Positions 45,689-56,628 of a stretch of 64,000 nt of DNA are shown one piece after another. Where the stretch lies: assembly GCA_964017235.1 (NCBI GenBank), contig OZ024933.1, positions 95,695,432-95,759,431 on the forward strand. The letters run 5' to 3'. Position numbers and translations under genes: made by a program. This DNA comes from Sabellastarte sp. h YS-2021. Lineage: Eukaryota; Annelida; Polychaeta; Sabellida; Sabellidae. The stretch's first letter is position 1, and every line of letters begins with the position of its first letter. Below the pieces are notes generated by a model, which was not told where the DNA came from, did no database searches, and was given only the letters and a program-made list of their open reading frames with translations.

Positions 45689-45890
45689 ATGTCTGCAAAG
45701 CTTAAGAAAGCCCAGTATTATGTGTGGTACCTGGGCTGGAAGGAATGCCATGGACTGGCAGGGAGGGAGTTCACTGAACCCATTGTCAGAGAGCTCCTCA
45801 GAAGGAGAAGCAATGAGGTATTACCCAAACTGACTGTTGAGGTTGGGAGGAAGGAGCTGAAAGTGATACAACTAGTGGAGAAAAAGAAGG
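45689..45890 (+). CDS. PTB-domain adaptor-like gene, first coding exon
   Basis: The ATG at 45689 is directly preceded by an in-frame TAA (45686-45688), so translation very probably starts here. The 67 full codons read MSAKLKKAQYYVWYLGWK, then REFTEPIVRELLRRRS, KLTVEVGRKELKVIQL and VEKKK. This is the first strand, first helix and second/third strands of a phosphotyrosine-binding (PTB/PID) domain. The exon ends in phase 1 at the donor GG|GTAAGG (45890/45891). A plausible acceptor (CAAGCTTTCTAG, AG at 45621-45622) would give a 66-nt 5' UTR part. The joined CDS with 48011-49704 is 1896 nt, 631 residues. The exact subfamily is not recognised. Confidence 0.8.
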
Positions 45891-46129
45891 GTAAGGTTGT
45901 GTTTCAGTTTTTGGATTAATATGTGACATTTTAGTCACCTGTGCAGGAACTATGATGATCGAATGCAGTCAGAAATACAAGAAAAATATGACAAATATTT
46001 AGCATGCATTTGTCTGTCTGTATTTGTGATTACTCCAAAAGTAATGAATACATCTTTGTGAATTATGTGGGTAGGGAAAGATCTGGATCTTTTATTCAGA
46101 AGATAAATATAAATCCCAATTTTTCAAAT

Positions 46130-46450
46130 CTTGTTGGGGCTATATCTTGATTCTTGGTAGGGGCATTCACTGGGGGCGTACATATTCAAAGGAATAGTGA
46201 AACCTTTATTTGACCTTTAACCGGGCAGTATATTGACTTTGACCTCTAAAATCTTGTCTGGGCTATATCCCGGAAACTGTAACGTATACAAAGTTAATAC
46301 TTGTTAAGAACATTGTTTGGGGTTGTAGGTGTGCAATCTTATTGTATGACCCTGATTTGACCTTTGGCCTTTCTGTAGTGACCTTGACCTTTAAAATCAT
46401 TGGAAAATGCAAGGTGTTTAAATGTGATACTTGGTAGAGTGATTGATTGG
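46130..46450. repeat. diverged tandem repeat related to 60715-61260
   Basis: About 125-135-bp units containing TTGTCTGGGCTATATCCCGG-AAACTGTAA and TTGACCTTTGGCC. The same family forms the array at 60715-61260. It continues at 46950-47050 on the other side of the MITE. Confidence 0.65.
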
Positions 46451-46455
46451 GGAAT

Positions 46456-46946
46456 TAGACCGAGTTTCTGTCCCGTCGCCAATTGCTATTGATATACTGA
46501 TGGGCACAATGGCGAGGGACAGAGCTCACATGTACTTGTTTTCTGTGTAAATTTTGAACGGCATATTTGTACACATATTACAAGAAGTATAAATTGTTGT
46601 TTGGCTTCTTTAAGGTCTGTATATGTGCCGTTCACCTATATTTTATGCCAATCAAACTGGCATGTATATATTTCAACCAATTTTCAAAATGTAAACAAAC
46701 CTTCAACATAACATAGTTATCTACAAAATAAATTCCTGGCTTCCAAAAGCAGTTTAATTTAATGGCATATGTATTGTAAACTGGATACAGCTATAATAGA
46801 CATTACAAGGAGTTTTGAAAGTGAATACAATAATTCCCCATAGCTTGAGATTTACACAGAAAACAAGTACACGTGAGCTCTGTCCCTCGCCATTGTATCC
46901 ATCAGTATATCAATAGCAATTGGCGACGGGACAGAAACTCGGTCTA
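46456..46946. mobile_element. TAGACCGAG-type MITE, copy A
   Basis: The ends TAGACCGAGTTTCTGTCCCG and CGGGACAGAAACTCGGTCTA begin inverted repeats of about 105 bp. Each inverted repeat contains its own hairpin: CTGTCCCGTCGCCA pairs with TGGCGAGGGACAG (46468-46522 on the left). No coding capacity. Outer bases TA are present on both sides; flanking GGGG words make the exact duplication ambiguous. Confidence 0.92.
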
Positions 46947-48010
46947 ATTGGGGCATATGGGTGTGCAATGTTATGGTGTGACCTTGGTGTTACATTTGGT
47001 TTTTCCAAAACGTTTTCTGCTGCCATATTTGAGGCAAGTCTATCAACAGATATATAGATTGCTGCAACTGATTATTAAATGTGCTTTTACTTAATTGTAC
47101 TATACCCTATGGCAGTTAGATTTCAATTAAGAAATTTTACAGCTTCATAAATTTTAGTTTACTACTTAATGTTGTCACCTTGGTATTGAATTGCCTTGTT
47201 TTGATACTTTGGTACTTTACCTACATGTTTGCTCTCACACGTTATTTCTCCTGAACCTATACATAAGTTGTACGGTCTATTGTTAAATTCTCCTGACCTT
47301 TATACTGATTCACCCTTCTATATTTCATGGTATTGAAATGCTATTTCCCTGTGTTGTGGGGTACAGGCATCCCTCATGCTATTTTCAATTATTGGGGTTG
47401 TGGTTGAAATTACTCCAAAAATTACGAATGAATATTTCTGACATTTTTCTTGTACATATGGCCTGACCAATTGAAGAATTAAATCATTTCAGGAAACATG
47501 CAGATCATATTTTGCATACTCAGCTGCCTTGATATAGACCTGTCACAGACTGTCAATATCCATTACTTCAATACTGAATTTAGAATGTTACATATGTGTC
47601 AATGTTGGTTGCAGTTAAGTATAAAATTGTATTTCGTTTCTGTTTACCCATAGTCTAAAGATATGTTCAGATGGTTAAAAATGTAATGCATGTTCTGTTC
47701 CTCAGTTTTTCGTGACTTATTGTAAGATCGTACCAGTTTTAAAATTAGGCGCCTACTACAACTGGTCCTGTTGAAAAACAGCAGGAAAACTGACAATGTG
47801 ATTTGTCCCCATGTGAAAAGTTGTACAACTGAGATAAGTCCTGTGTTACCATGAACCACATGATGTATCACAATGGAGATGACAGTTTTAGTGACTACTA
47901 GTCACTTGATAATCGTATGGCCATTGAAGATTGTTTGAAATATATAGTTCAATGTTACTTTGCAGTACTAGGCTCATGGTGTTTGTTACTTTCTTTCTTT
48001 GTGTTTATAG

Positions 48011-49704
48011 GCAAAATAGAGAAAGTGAAATATCCTGCAATACCATGTCGTGATATAACATATGCGGTGCAGGCTATGCCACCAGAAGATGATGTGGTGG
48101 CTTGTATCTACCTCGGTTACAATGCAACTACCAACAGTGCAGTCCATGTACATGTGTACAGATGTGACTCACCAGATACAGCAGCCATCTTTGTCAACAA
48201 CCTGGAGATGTTTATCCAAAATCCAGAACACCAAGAGAGGCTGCGGAAAATTGAAGTGGAGTTGGCACGAAAAGGACAAATAGCCAAGCGGCCTGTTAGC
48301 AGACTAGATGATTACTTGCAGCAGAAGCAATTTCAAAATGGTGCTCAAAATGGACACAATAGCTGGAGGTCGAACACATCTGATGATGGAGTACATTTTA
48401 CTGCTGGTTCAGGGTCTTATTCCAGTGGCTCAGATCCCCATAGTCCACGTAGTCCTCTGGATGAACATGTGCCAGTGTTTGGAAACAGGAATTCACAGAG
48501 TTCCACACATGGAGATAAATCCTTGCCACGTCAGAGTCCAAGGACCTCTTCACATAATGAATATGAAGGGAAACTGCAGCCAACTCCAAGAAATTCAAAC
48601 TACGCGAATGAACCTCAGTGGCAAGTGCCAGCAAAAACAAATCCTGCCGCCTTCCATAAAGAACCTCCTCAAATAAGAATCAATACCATTGAAGAAAATC
48701 CCAAAGGTTTTGACTCCTTGGCTGATGAACTTAAAGCTAGACTTAGCAGCAATGAAGAAGCTCCCATCCTGTTGCCTCCAAAGGACTATGATACCATACA
48801 TAGGAAAAGGGGAAATGCATTTGACATGGGAAACAGAAAGTGTATGAACAAAGACATTGTCGGTAAATTTGTAGGCTTATATAATGCCAGTGCCAATGGA
48901 AATACCTCTGATGGCATCGTGACAAGCCAGGGACGGAGAACTTCAAATGGCGAGCATTCCAGAAACAACAGTGATACAGCTAATCAAGAAATAGTTGAAA
49001 TGTCTCAAGGTCCAATGACACCACCTGTTGATGAATATGGGAATAATCCATTCAGTCCACCAGCAAGACCATTTAGCCCAGGTCCACTTACCCAAGAGTT
49101 TACACAACAATCATACTTCCCAAGCGGTAGCCAGCAACAGCTGCCAAACTATCTCCAGCGCAGGAAGAGCTCACAAAGCCAAGGCAGTCACAGTAGACAG
49201 TCCAGTGCAGACCAGTCTTCTTTGGATAACAGTATGGACAAACGTATCTTCAGTTCATCTGATGGTGCAGCTGCCATCAGTCAACCAGGGGGCAAGTATT
49301 CTGCAGCTAAACTTGGACTGTCTCAGAAAAAGCCTCTTCAGAAACATATGTCATCCCCAGAGTTCAAGCAGGTCCCACAAATTCGAGGTGGTGGATTATA
49401 TAGAAGACAGTCAAACGATGAAGGGTACACGTCTATGGATAAAGGGCCAGATTATTTCCCGGAAGGAGACCACTTTTCTCCATCCCCACCCAGATCTGGT
49501 CGCAGTTCTGGATCAAATACAATGCGGTCTGATGCAGCAATAGATTTAGCTGCCAGCTTGCCTGCTATGAAATTAAAGGATGTCCTACAGAAACCCCAGG
49601 GCACACCGGTTTACATAGATGAAGATGATCCTGGAGCATTCGTCCCTATTGATTACACAATAGCTGTTCGTGGGGGAAAAGAGAGAAAAGGCTTACAAAA
49701 CTGA
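48011..49704 (+). CDS. PTB-domain adaptor-like gene, last coding exon
   Basis: Starts after the acceptor AG at 48009-48010 in the phase that completes the Gly codon begun at 45890, so the reading frame is continuous. Residues about 68-137 of the joined protein finish the PTB domain: YPAIPCRDITYAV, VVACIYLGYN, SAVHVHVYRCDSPDTAAIFV and the long C-terminal helix (NNLEMFIQ). The rest (about 140-631) is disordered, rich in Ser, Pro, Gln and Asn, with possible short motifs (FDSLADELKARLSS, LLPPKDYDTIH, RRQSNDEGYTSM). The stop is TGA 49702-49704. PTB proteins dock receptor tails or trafficking cargo; a signalling or endocytic adaptor is the likely role, but I cannot name the orthologue. No frame disruption was seen. 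Confidence 0.85.
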
Positions 49705-49932
49705 CATGTTCTTGAGAATTGATGGTAGACCCTAAATTTATGCTTCGAATATATGAAGTACATGGCATCCAAAGCTGGGCATTATAACAAGGTTTTCCAT
49801 AGTGCATAAAAATGGAAAGTACCCAAGTGACATGTATTTTAAAATTTTTATCATGAGAGAAGACTATACAATCTGAGTTCCTACGATGAGGCGTGTGAAT
49901 TTTGTGTTCTCAAGTGATGAAATTTACAAAGG

Positions 49933-50201
49933 TTATTACCTCTGCCAAGCAGGTATTATTTCCATAACCGTTTGTCTGTTTATCCATTTGTCTGTTTGTT
50001 AGCAGGATTATTTAAATACTACTGGTTGTATCTTTCTGAAAAAAAATCAGATGGGTCTTGGTCTAACTTAGTTCTCATTAATTTAAATTTATACAGTCAT
50101 CTGGATCACTGTCTGGATACAAAAAAAAATCCAGATTTTTACCATTTACTTATTATTATCTGCCTTGGCGGAGGTATGCACACTCTGGGTGCTCTTATTT
50201 T
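49933..50201. repeat. interspersed repeat inside the 3' UTR
   Basis: Begins ATTACCTCTGCCAAGCAGGT and ends CTGCCTTGGCGGAGGTATGC then CACTCTGGGTGCTCTT, the terminal motifs of the CCTCCGCCAAGG family. Internal GATCACTGTCTGGAT is also shared with the copy at 56629-57021. Confidence 0.7.
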
Positions 50202-51269
50202 ACATTTATTATCCATTTTTCTTTGAGTACTTTAAGTAAAATAAAAAGACCTCTAAAACAAACTTTCCCAAAGTATATGACATGTTTGTAGGTTACACGG
50301 TTATTTATTATATATTTGCAAAAAAAATCGGCACTTATTTATGTGTAATTGGCGAAGCATATATTTATAGTATACTGTGCCAGGGTCTCTATAAAATAAT
50401 TAACATTATTATCGGATATTTTGGGCTAAATACATTGCATGGTGGATAGTAAATCATACAGGATTACTTGCAGCAGAGTGGATCACATTTATGTACTTAG
50501 GACAGATTTGTACAAGCAGATTGGTGTGCCATGGCTTAGTAGAGATTTTGATACTATTTTCATACTAGCAAAGATTTAAAGATTATTGAACTCAAATAGA
50601 TCTTAAAATGGTTTGGAGTTGGAGTTATATATTTGTGTGAAAGTTTATGCTGAGAGTATGACATTAATTTTGTCACAGATTTAGTCTAATACCCTATTTT
50701 AGACTTATATGTTAACAACTATCCCGGTTACTGGTTATAGCCTAAATCGAATGTTACTAATCTTGCAGTATGCTGATGTTTATTACTCAACTGAAATATG
50801 GTGTTTGATTTTCATGATAAGTGTACTTGTAGCAATTAGAAATTAATGTAATTACTGCATTTATTTAATTGTTTTGTTATATATTAACTATGAATTAGTG
50901 CTATTAATAGGGTAAAGAGAGTCTTTCACTAGACATTTTTACAAGTTGTGCTTTCAGTGTGAGCTTATTGGTGTTTTTTTCTTCTCTAAAATCATTGATA
51001 TATCAACCAAGAAGAGATTATGTAAAACCAAACAAGTATGAAAATGTTCTTTATCACATATTACTTAGTTTGTTCTGTGATATATCATATTATAAAAGAC
51101 AAACTCTTTCAACAAACTCTTATGTGCAAAATTAAAATAAATATTTAAGTTTATTATTATTTATTGACAATGATTGAAAATTCACACACAGTTTACAAGA
51201 TTGATTACCTAGACATGATGTTCAATTTTTGTTGAGGAGGTAACCTTTAAATGCTTTTGTTATAATTAT

Positions 51270-51275
51270 AATAAA
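51270..51275 (+). terminator. poly(A) signal of the PTB-domain gene
   Basis: AATAAA followed by a U-rich/GU-rich tract at about 51296-51315. Confidence 0.65.
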
Positions 51276-51369
51276 GTTGATTTAAGAATTACTTTACTGT
51301 GTTTTCTTTTTTTTATTCCTGTGTTTAACCTGAACCAAAAATTATCAAGTGTGATAGATCTACTTTCAC

Positions 51370-51850
51370 TAGACCGAGTTTTCTGTCCCAAAATATGCCT
51401 TTTTAAAACTGATGGATGGCATTTTGGGACAGAGTTCCTCGCCACACAAAAAACTTCAATATCTGAAAATTACTGTCACTTTAAACTTTAAAATATCCAC
51501 TTAAATGTATTAATAGTATAAAGCATTTAGATGCAGGAACACAATTTTCTGTGTTTGGAGTAATATAGACACTTTTTTCTGCACTTCCTGTTTGTATAAA
51601 CAATGATGAAATTTTGCAAGTGAAATAAATTTTGGTAAATATACCCATTAACTATACAAAAAGTTTATTTCTTTTAATGCGGGGCACATCCTTGATACTC
51701 CAGGTGGTAGCCTAGTACATGTTTAATGTCAGGATGTGTGCCATTTGTTGCCCTTCAGGACATTTATGTTTTTTGCATACTTATGCCATCTGTCTCTCAC
51801 CAATACATCCATCTTTTAAATATTGGTTAGGAGACAGATTAATCGGTCTA
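51370..51850. mobile_element. TAGACCGAG-type MITE, copy B
   Basis: Left end TAGACCGAGTTTTCTGTCCC, right end GACAGATTAATCGGTCTA. Internal sequence differs from copy A, but subterminal hairpins are in the same place: CTGTCCCAAAATATGCC with GGCATTTTGGGACAG (51383-51432), and CTGTCTCTCACCAATA with TATTGGTTAGGAGACAG (51790-51837). No coding capacity. Lies just beyond the PTB gene's poly(A) site. Confidence 0.85.
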
Positions 51851-51854
51851 ACGT

Positions 51855-52310
51855 TCACCAAATACTATATCTGCATTAAAATTTAGTTTAAAAGTATATA
51901 AACACATCATACATATGCTAAATCTTGATATAAACAATATTCACGGAACTGCAGGTCAAATACAGTTATTTTTAAATGAAAAATACCTCAACAATCATAC
52001 AACACAGAATTCACTTTTCATAGATTGAGACATGAAAGTTCATAATGCACTCCTACATGACACCGAAATGCAAAATTCACATGAGGATTTTTTCCAGTGA
52101 GAAAACACCCTTCAAATTTCTTTTAGCATATCCTTCTAGAAATTTATTTTAAGTTTTCTGACAAATTAGGTCTATGATTTTTCCTGGTGCAAAGTTGACA
52201 CAAATTTGGTTAATCCCGTCTTACTTTTAACAGGTATCGCCAAAGATCGAAGAGGTAAAGTTCTTTAATTTTAGGGTGCACTCTTTTGGAACATTGTTAA
52301 ATTCTAATTC
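51855..52310. other. spacer, no gene seen
   Basis: AT-rich, no supported feature. Confidence 0.5.
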
Positions 52311-52315
52311 TAGTT

Positions 52316-52640
52316 GTACTTTAAAAATGCTTAATCTGGCCTTTACAAAGGGACTCTAAGATGCAATTTCATTAAAACGGTCAACCCTTGTCAGTATCAC
52401 GGGATAGATAGTGGTCAAGCATCATGGAAAACAGACGGGGGGATATTAAGACTAAGGTGGGTATGCCTTGGTGTAGAGGTAGGATTTAATCTTCTTTCTG
52501 AACGAGGCAACAGGAGGAGATGAATTAATCCAATCAGGAATAACATTTCACACAGTGGGAGCCTCAAAACCAAAGCTATAACCAAACTGTGTGACAGATA
52601 GTTGGGCAAATGTTAGACGGGAACCAGCCACCTTTAACAA
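52316..52640 (-). pseudogene. 3' end of a LINE reverse-transcriptase ORF, minus strand
   Basis: The minus strand reads FAQLSVTQFGYSFGFEAPTV, WNVIPDWINSSPPVASF, then RKKIKSYLYTKAYPP-stop near 52457, the C-terminus of a CR1/L2-like reverse transcriptase. The tail continues to CTTAGAGTCCC and CCAGATTAAGCATTTTTAAAG. It is 5' truncated and related to the plus-strand fragment at 14332-14690. Confidence 0.82.
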
Positions 52641-52644
52641 TAAA

Positions 52645-53205
52645 GGGACTGGTATCGGCCACAATGGCCTTGACATACATCATTGCTAGCTATCATTATC
52701 AGGAAATCTCGATCATTATTTTAAATACTTATATGCTTTTTGTATGTATTTACAACATTTTAAACATTTATTATTGAAATTATAACATCAAATATTGTGA
52801 ATTAAAGTTAAAAATATTTTGGAATGACAATAATCTTTAGATGCAAAAAACATGTTTTGGGTGATAATAGAAGATGGACAGTACTTAAACTGGTGCACGT
52901 TTTTAGTTAGGTAACTACGGAAGCGTAGTACCCAAAATGGTGGGCGATACCCGACCCTACATTGCAGAGTAGGGTCGGCGGAAACCAGACTAGGCAAATG
53001 TATGAAATTTTGGCACATGATAAGAACCAACACTCTGTGCTGGGCACTGTGGGAACTACTACAAGAAATGTATGAAAAAAAACTACTTATGAAAGCCAGT
53101 GTGAAAAAAAACTTGTAAAACAAGTATGGATGTTTTAAACACTGAGAGATATTCAACAGACACCCAATGCAACAGTTAAAATACTTTACGTTCTAACACA
53201 GAGGT
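52645..53205. other. spacer, no gene seen
   Basis: A 122-residue minus-strand frame at 52788-53156 has no recognisable content. Confidence 0.45.
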
Positions 53206-53212
53206 AATGGAG

Positions 53213-53560
53213 TTTCACTTTGTGGGCCTGGTCAACTGCAAAATCGGAGATTATGAGTTTGAATCTCTGCCCCAATCTCAAGTTGAAAATTTAGTTGTTG
53301 CTTGCAGACACCTTGACACAGCGCAAGTTTGCCTCCAGTGAGTGTAAAATCCAGACTTTTATAAAAACAATGCACTCGTTCATTCTCTCAGATAAAAATA
53401 AAAAGTAAAGACTTGTGAGGACATCTAGTAGGCAACTGGTGGTTTGCAAAGGTCAAAGTTGGGGTTTACGTCCCTTTCAATAGCCAGAGTAATGTTGGAA
53501 CATGTCCTCAGCAGTGTCAATTGTGGGAACCTGGTGGTTTGCAGAATATTGTCAAAGTAG
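53213..53560 (+). mobile_element. possible diverged SINE (GGGCCTGGTCAAC head)
   Basis: GGGCCTGGTCAACTGCAAAA followed by GAGTTTGAATCTC resembles A and B boxes about 30 nt apart. GTCCCTTTCAATAGCCAGAG further on resembles the body of the SINE at 55298-55455 (CAACAGCCAGGGTCATATTA). Boundaries are uncertain. Confidence 0.4.
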
Positions 53561-53564
53561 TATA

Positions 53565-54050
53565 CATGGTTTCCTTTCACTATAAGATGAATGAATAAAT
53601 ATCCATGATATTTTGAATTTCAACGTCAGATTATTTTACTTCGTTGCTATATTCATATTACATTTGTGAACATCAGGGAAACTTGCAATGTGAATACAAA
53701 ATCACATCTGGTATGCCAAAAATACTGATTGATACCAGAAATATATTAAAATAATTGTAAATAGTATCATTTAGCTAAAATGTTTGATATGGAAATTACA
53801 ATATTTAATGTTAGAGTAGTGAACTTCATACCATTTGAAGTGATTTGGAAGTGTTCTATCTATCCCCAAAATGTACTAATAGGCACTGTGTAATTCACGA
53901 GGTCATGCACCGGAGAACCCCTTTGTGTTTAATGTCAAACTTTCCCAAGATCTTAATACATCTTCTGGTGGAGCTTTGTTAATCATGGAGCATTAACATA
54001 GCATGAAGTCTCAATTTTATTTGTCCCTTGTTCATATATATACATATGTA
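53565..54050. other. spacer, no gene seen
   Basis: AT-rich, no supported feature. Confidence 0.5.
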
Positions 54051-54805
54051 ATGGGCTTGTTCAACTGGAGCTGACCCTAAACGACCCTTACCAACTTGAC
54101 CCTTAATATCAGGGATAGGGGGCAAAAATCAAGAACAAATATGAGACCTATTCAATGATTACTTCAACCACGTTGGTGCACAAGTGTTTTTTTTATTTTT
54201 TTAAGTCTCACAGTAAATTTTAAAATATGTAAAGTGTCATTGTTTGAAATTTAAAAAACAGTTTCAACATATTTCCAACTTTGAAAGTTTCTGAAGTATC
54301 AAAATCTTTTATAATTTTCCAAGTTTCTCATGGGTCAAAATCATTTTAAAATTTTTGAAGTTTCTCAAACATCAAAATCTTCTTCAAAGTTTCCAAGTTT
54401 CTTAAAGGCCAAAATCTTGGAAACAGATTGAGAAGTTCAGAACCAGAAGGAATGTTCCCCACACTAGATGCGAAATAGGTCGCCATGAAGAAGCCAAAGA
54501 AATCAAATTAAATGTTACCATTTAGGGCTTCTTTTCCCTGGTTCTGCTAGCCTAGTGTGGATCAGTTTCTTAAGGTCAAAATCTTTTCCAAAGTTGTCTA
54601 CTTTTTCAAAGGTCAAAATGTTTTCAAATTCCACATTTTTTAAGAAAACAAAAGTTAAGTAAAAAATTTAGGTCGCTCACTCATTCCCTGACCAATTTTG
54701 TTTTTGTGTACTGGGGTGATGTGTTTTGTGTGAGGTGGTGTAATGTTTTTGTGTTTGTTTGTTTTTTAACACTCAGCTGATTAATAGTTTTTAGAAGATT
54801 CAAAT

Positions 54806-54851
54806 GGTCCCGAGAAGGACTTTTGAATCAGCAGTGGTCCTGGGAAGGACC
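54806..54851 (-). promoter_or_regulatory. two tandem histone-like 3' stem-loops of the element 3 Myb pseudogene
   Basis: On the minus strand: GGTCCT-TCCC-AGGACC (54851-54836), a perfect 6-bp stem beginning 23 nt after tandem TAG codons (54880-54875). Then AGTCCT-TCTC-GGGACC (54821-54806) with one G-U pair and one mismatch. Ten nt after the second stem comes TCTAAAAACTATTAATCAGC, matching the downstream block of element 1. Confidence 0.75.
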
Positions 54852-54874
54852 TTTTATAGGTAGTTGCAGTAAGT

Positions 54875-56551
54875 CTACTACTGCTGCTGCGTTGGCTGGG
54901 ATGATTGCTGAGGGACTGTGCTGGCTGCTGAGGAGGCTCTTGCTGTTGGCTGGTCGGAAGAGAGGTAGTGTGTTGATACTGGTCACTTGGTGTAAATAGT
55001 TGATGTGTGTTCATCTTCTGGTAGTTTATGACTGTTTATTCCCAAAATGGCTAGTGAGGCATGTGACAGTGTATAAAGTTTCTTCTCCTATGAAAGAGGC
55101 TACAGATTGCAGGTTGGAGTTCTTGCTTGGGCTGATGGAGAAATGTAGCTGTCTTGATGAAGTCCCAGGTTGTCAATCATTTACAAGTAAGTATGTGCTC
55201 TACTTCCCCCTGGGCTGTTGTCCTAGTGACACCACCTGGTCTGGCTGAACTTGTTGTATGACCTTGTTTGCTTGTGAAGGAAGCATCTGGGTGTCTGGAC
55301 AAAGTAAAAGTTTAGTTTTTTTGCCCAGTTCAACAGCCAGGGTCATATTAGGACAGGTCTTCAACATTGCAACTTGAGGGAGTCGAACCCCAAACAGAGG
55401 TGACAGCCTAGGATCAGATGCCAAACTTGCTTACCACTAGGCCACCAAGACCCTCTCTGGGTGTCTGTATTAGTTAAGATGTATTCCCTGGCAGCAGCTG
55501 CTGACTACTGTGGCTGGTGTAGGTTACTGTGGCTGGTTCCTTTCCTATGGCCTGGTTTGTATCCCAATTAAAAGTTAAATTGCCTCATTTCAAAATGTCT
55601 GAAAATCTCTTGCCTCAAAGTTTTCTTTTTCGGATGCCTGATAGCTGCAGAAGGCTGTTTTGGTGGTATCCTGTCTTGACCCAAGGAAAGATGTGAGCAT
55701 AGTTTCCATCTGGGTAAAACAATCCAAGACGTGCTGGTCGACTGTTGAAGGCTGAGACATTACACTGGTACTGGCGGTGTGGGTAATGGATGGCTGGTGT
55801 GTTTTGTCAGAGTGTATGCTGGTCTCCATACTGTCTGTATCCGTTGATCATCATGAAATTCATGGACTGAGGCTGCACTAGCACTGGCTCCTCTCTATGG
55901 TGACTTAAATCTGGAGTACTTGCGCAAGCCCTTCCTTCTGCTGTGGGTCTTCAAAAACTGAAACTTATCCTGAATCCACTGCTGCCTCTCAGGCATGTCC
56001 TTAGGAGCCTGGCCAGACTTGGACTGGGTTAATTTTCCATAGCGAGTCCTTTGGGATTCATCTTACACACTTTCACTGAAAGGTTGTGGCTGCTTGCGAA
56101 TTTCACCCACAGGCAATCTTTCCTTCCCTTGTTCTTGAACATGTTGTTTTTGTCTTAAAGCTCCTCATAATCCCTCACAAAGTAGACTATAGCCTTCTCA
56201 TCTGGGTCTGTTAAATGTTTGTCATTTTTCCTTTCTTACGTCTGGATAGGCAGTCAGTAGCCGGATGGTTTTCCTCTCCTCCACCATCTGTGTCCATTTC
56301 ACTTTCTCTCCTGTCAGTTCTGTGTCTTTTCACTGTCTCCTCTGTGAAATATACTCCTGTCCAATATCCGCCTAACTCCTGGCTTCCTCCCTCTCCTCTA
56401 CATGTTTTTCTATGCCTCCTCTGTCTCCCTCTGTTTCCTCTCCTCCCCCTCCTCTGGATGTCAGCAGCTGTATCCCCGGACTCAAATTCTGCAGGTGTGC
56501 CTGTGGGGACTTCTATCTTCCTGAATTTCTTTCTTGAATTTTACGACTCAT
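54875..56551 (-). pseudogene. Myb/SANT-like protein remnant, element 3
   Basis: Minus-strand fragments run in the same order as elements 1 and 2. From the N-terminus: KIEVPTGTPAEFESGDTAAD (about 56530-56470), SANT block DEKAIVYFVRDYEEL, then LWVKFASSHNLSVK, QRTRYGKLTQSKSGQAP and FQFLKTHSRRKG (about 56200-55900), QHVLDCFTQMETMLTSFLGS (about 55740), and a Gln/Ser tail ending before TAGTAG at 54880-54875. Several stops and frameshifts; a SINE interrupts it at 55298-55455. KIEVPTG and GDTA-D are shared specifically with element 2, so 2 and 3 are closer to each other than to 1. Confidence 0.85.
55298..55455 (-). mobile_element. tRNA-derived SINE (short family) inside the element 3 pseudogene
   Basis: The minus strand starts GGGTCTTGGTGGCCTAGTGG (A box TGGCCTAGTGG) and has B box GGGTTCGACTCC. 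It continues TTGCAATGTTGAAGACCTGT and ends AACTAAACTTTTACTTTG. Flanked by a perfect 12-bp duplication TCTGGGTGTCTG (55286-55297 and 55456-55467). Confidence 0.92.
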
Positions 56552-56628
56552 AAACCAAATCAAAGTAGCATTTAAAAAATCTATCAGCTAGCCAGTTCTG
56601 TGCACTAAATCCTAATTTTATATCCAAA

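Larger units (their letters stand above)
45891..48010 (+). other. intron of the PTB-domain gene
   Basis: 2,120 bp between donor GTAAGG and acceptor TTTCTTTGTGTTTATAG. It contains a tandem-repeat segment (46130-46450 and 46950-47050) into which a MITE (46456-46946) is inserted. Frames running into the acceptor exon (47917-48010) encode hydrophobic residues but lie in the intron. Confidence 0.75.
49705..51295 (+). other. 3' UTR of the PTB-domain gene
   Basis: Runs from the stop codon to just beyond the AATAAA at 51270-51275, which is followed within 25-40 nt by TGTGTTTTCTTTTTT, a GU/U-rich downstream element. Weaker AATAAA-like sites lie near 50238 and 51134. The UTR carries an interspersed repeat at 49933-50201. 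Confidence 0.65.

Noticed and set aside
47917-48010. Hydrophobic N-terminus (AVLGSWCLLLSFFVFI) as a signal peptide of the PTB protein
   Set aside because: It lies upstream of a strong acceptor (TTTCTTTGTGTTTATAG) and the phase-1 junction with 45890 gives a continuous PTB domain, so this is intron sequence.
56215-56553. Plus-strand membrane-like frame rich in Ser/Leu/Pro
   Set aside because: It is the antisense of the Glu/Arg-rich N-terminal part of the element 3 Myb pseudogene.
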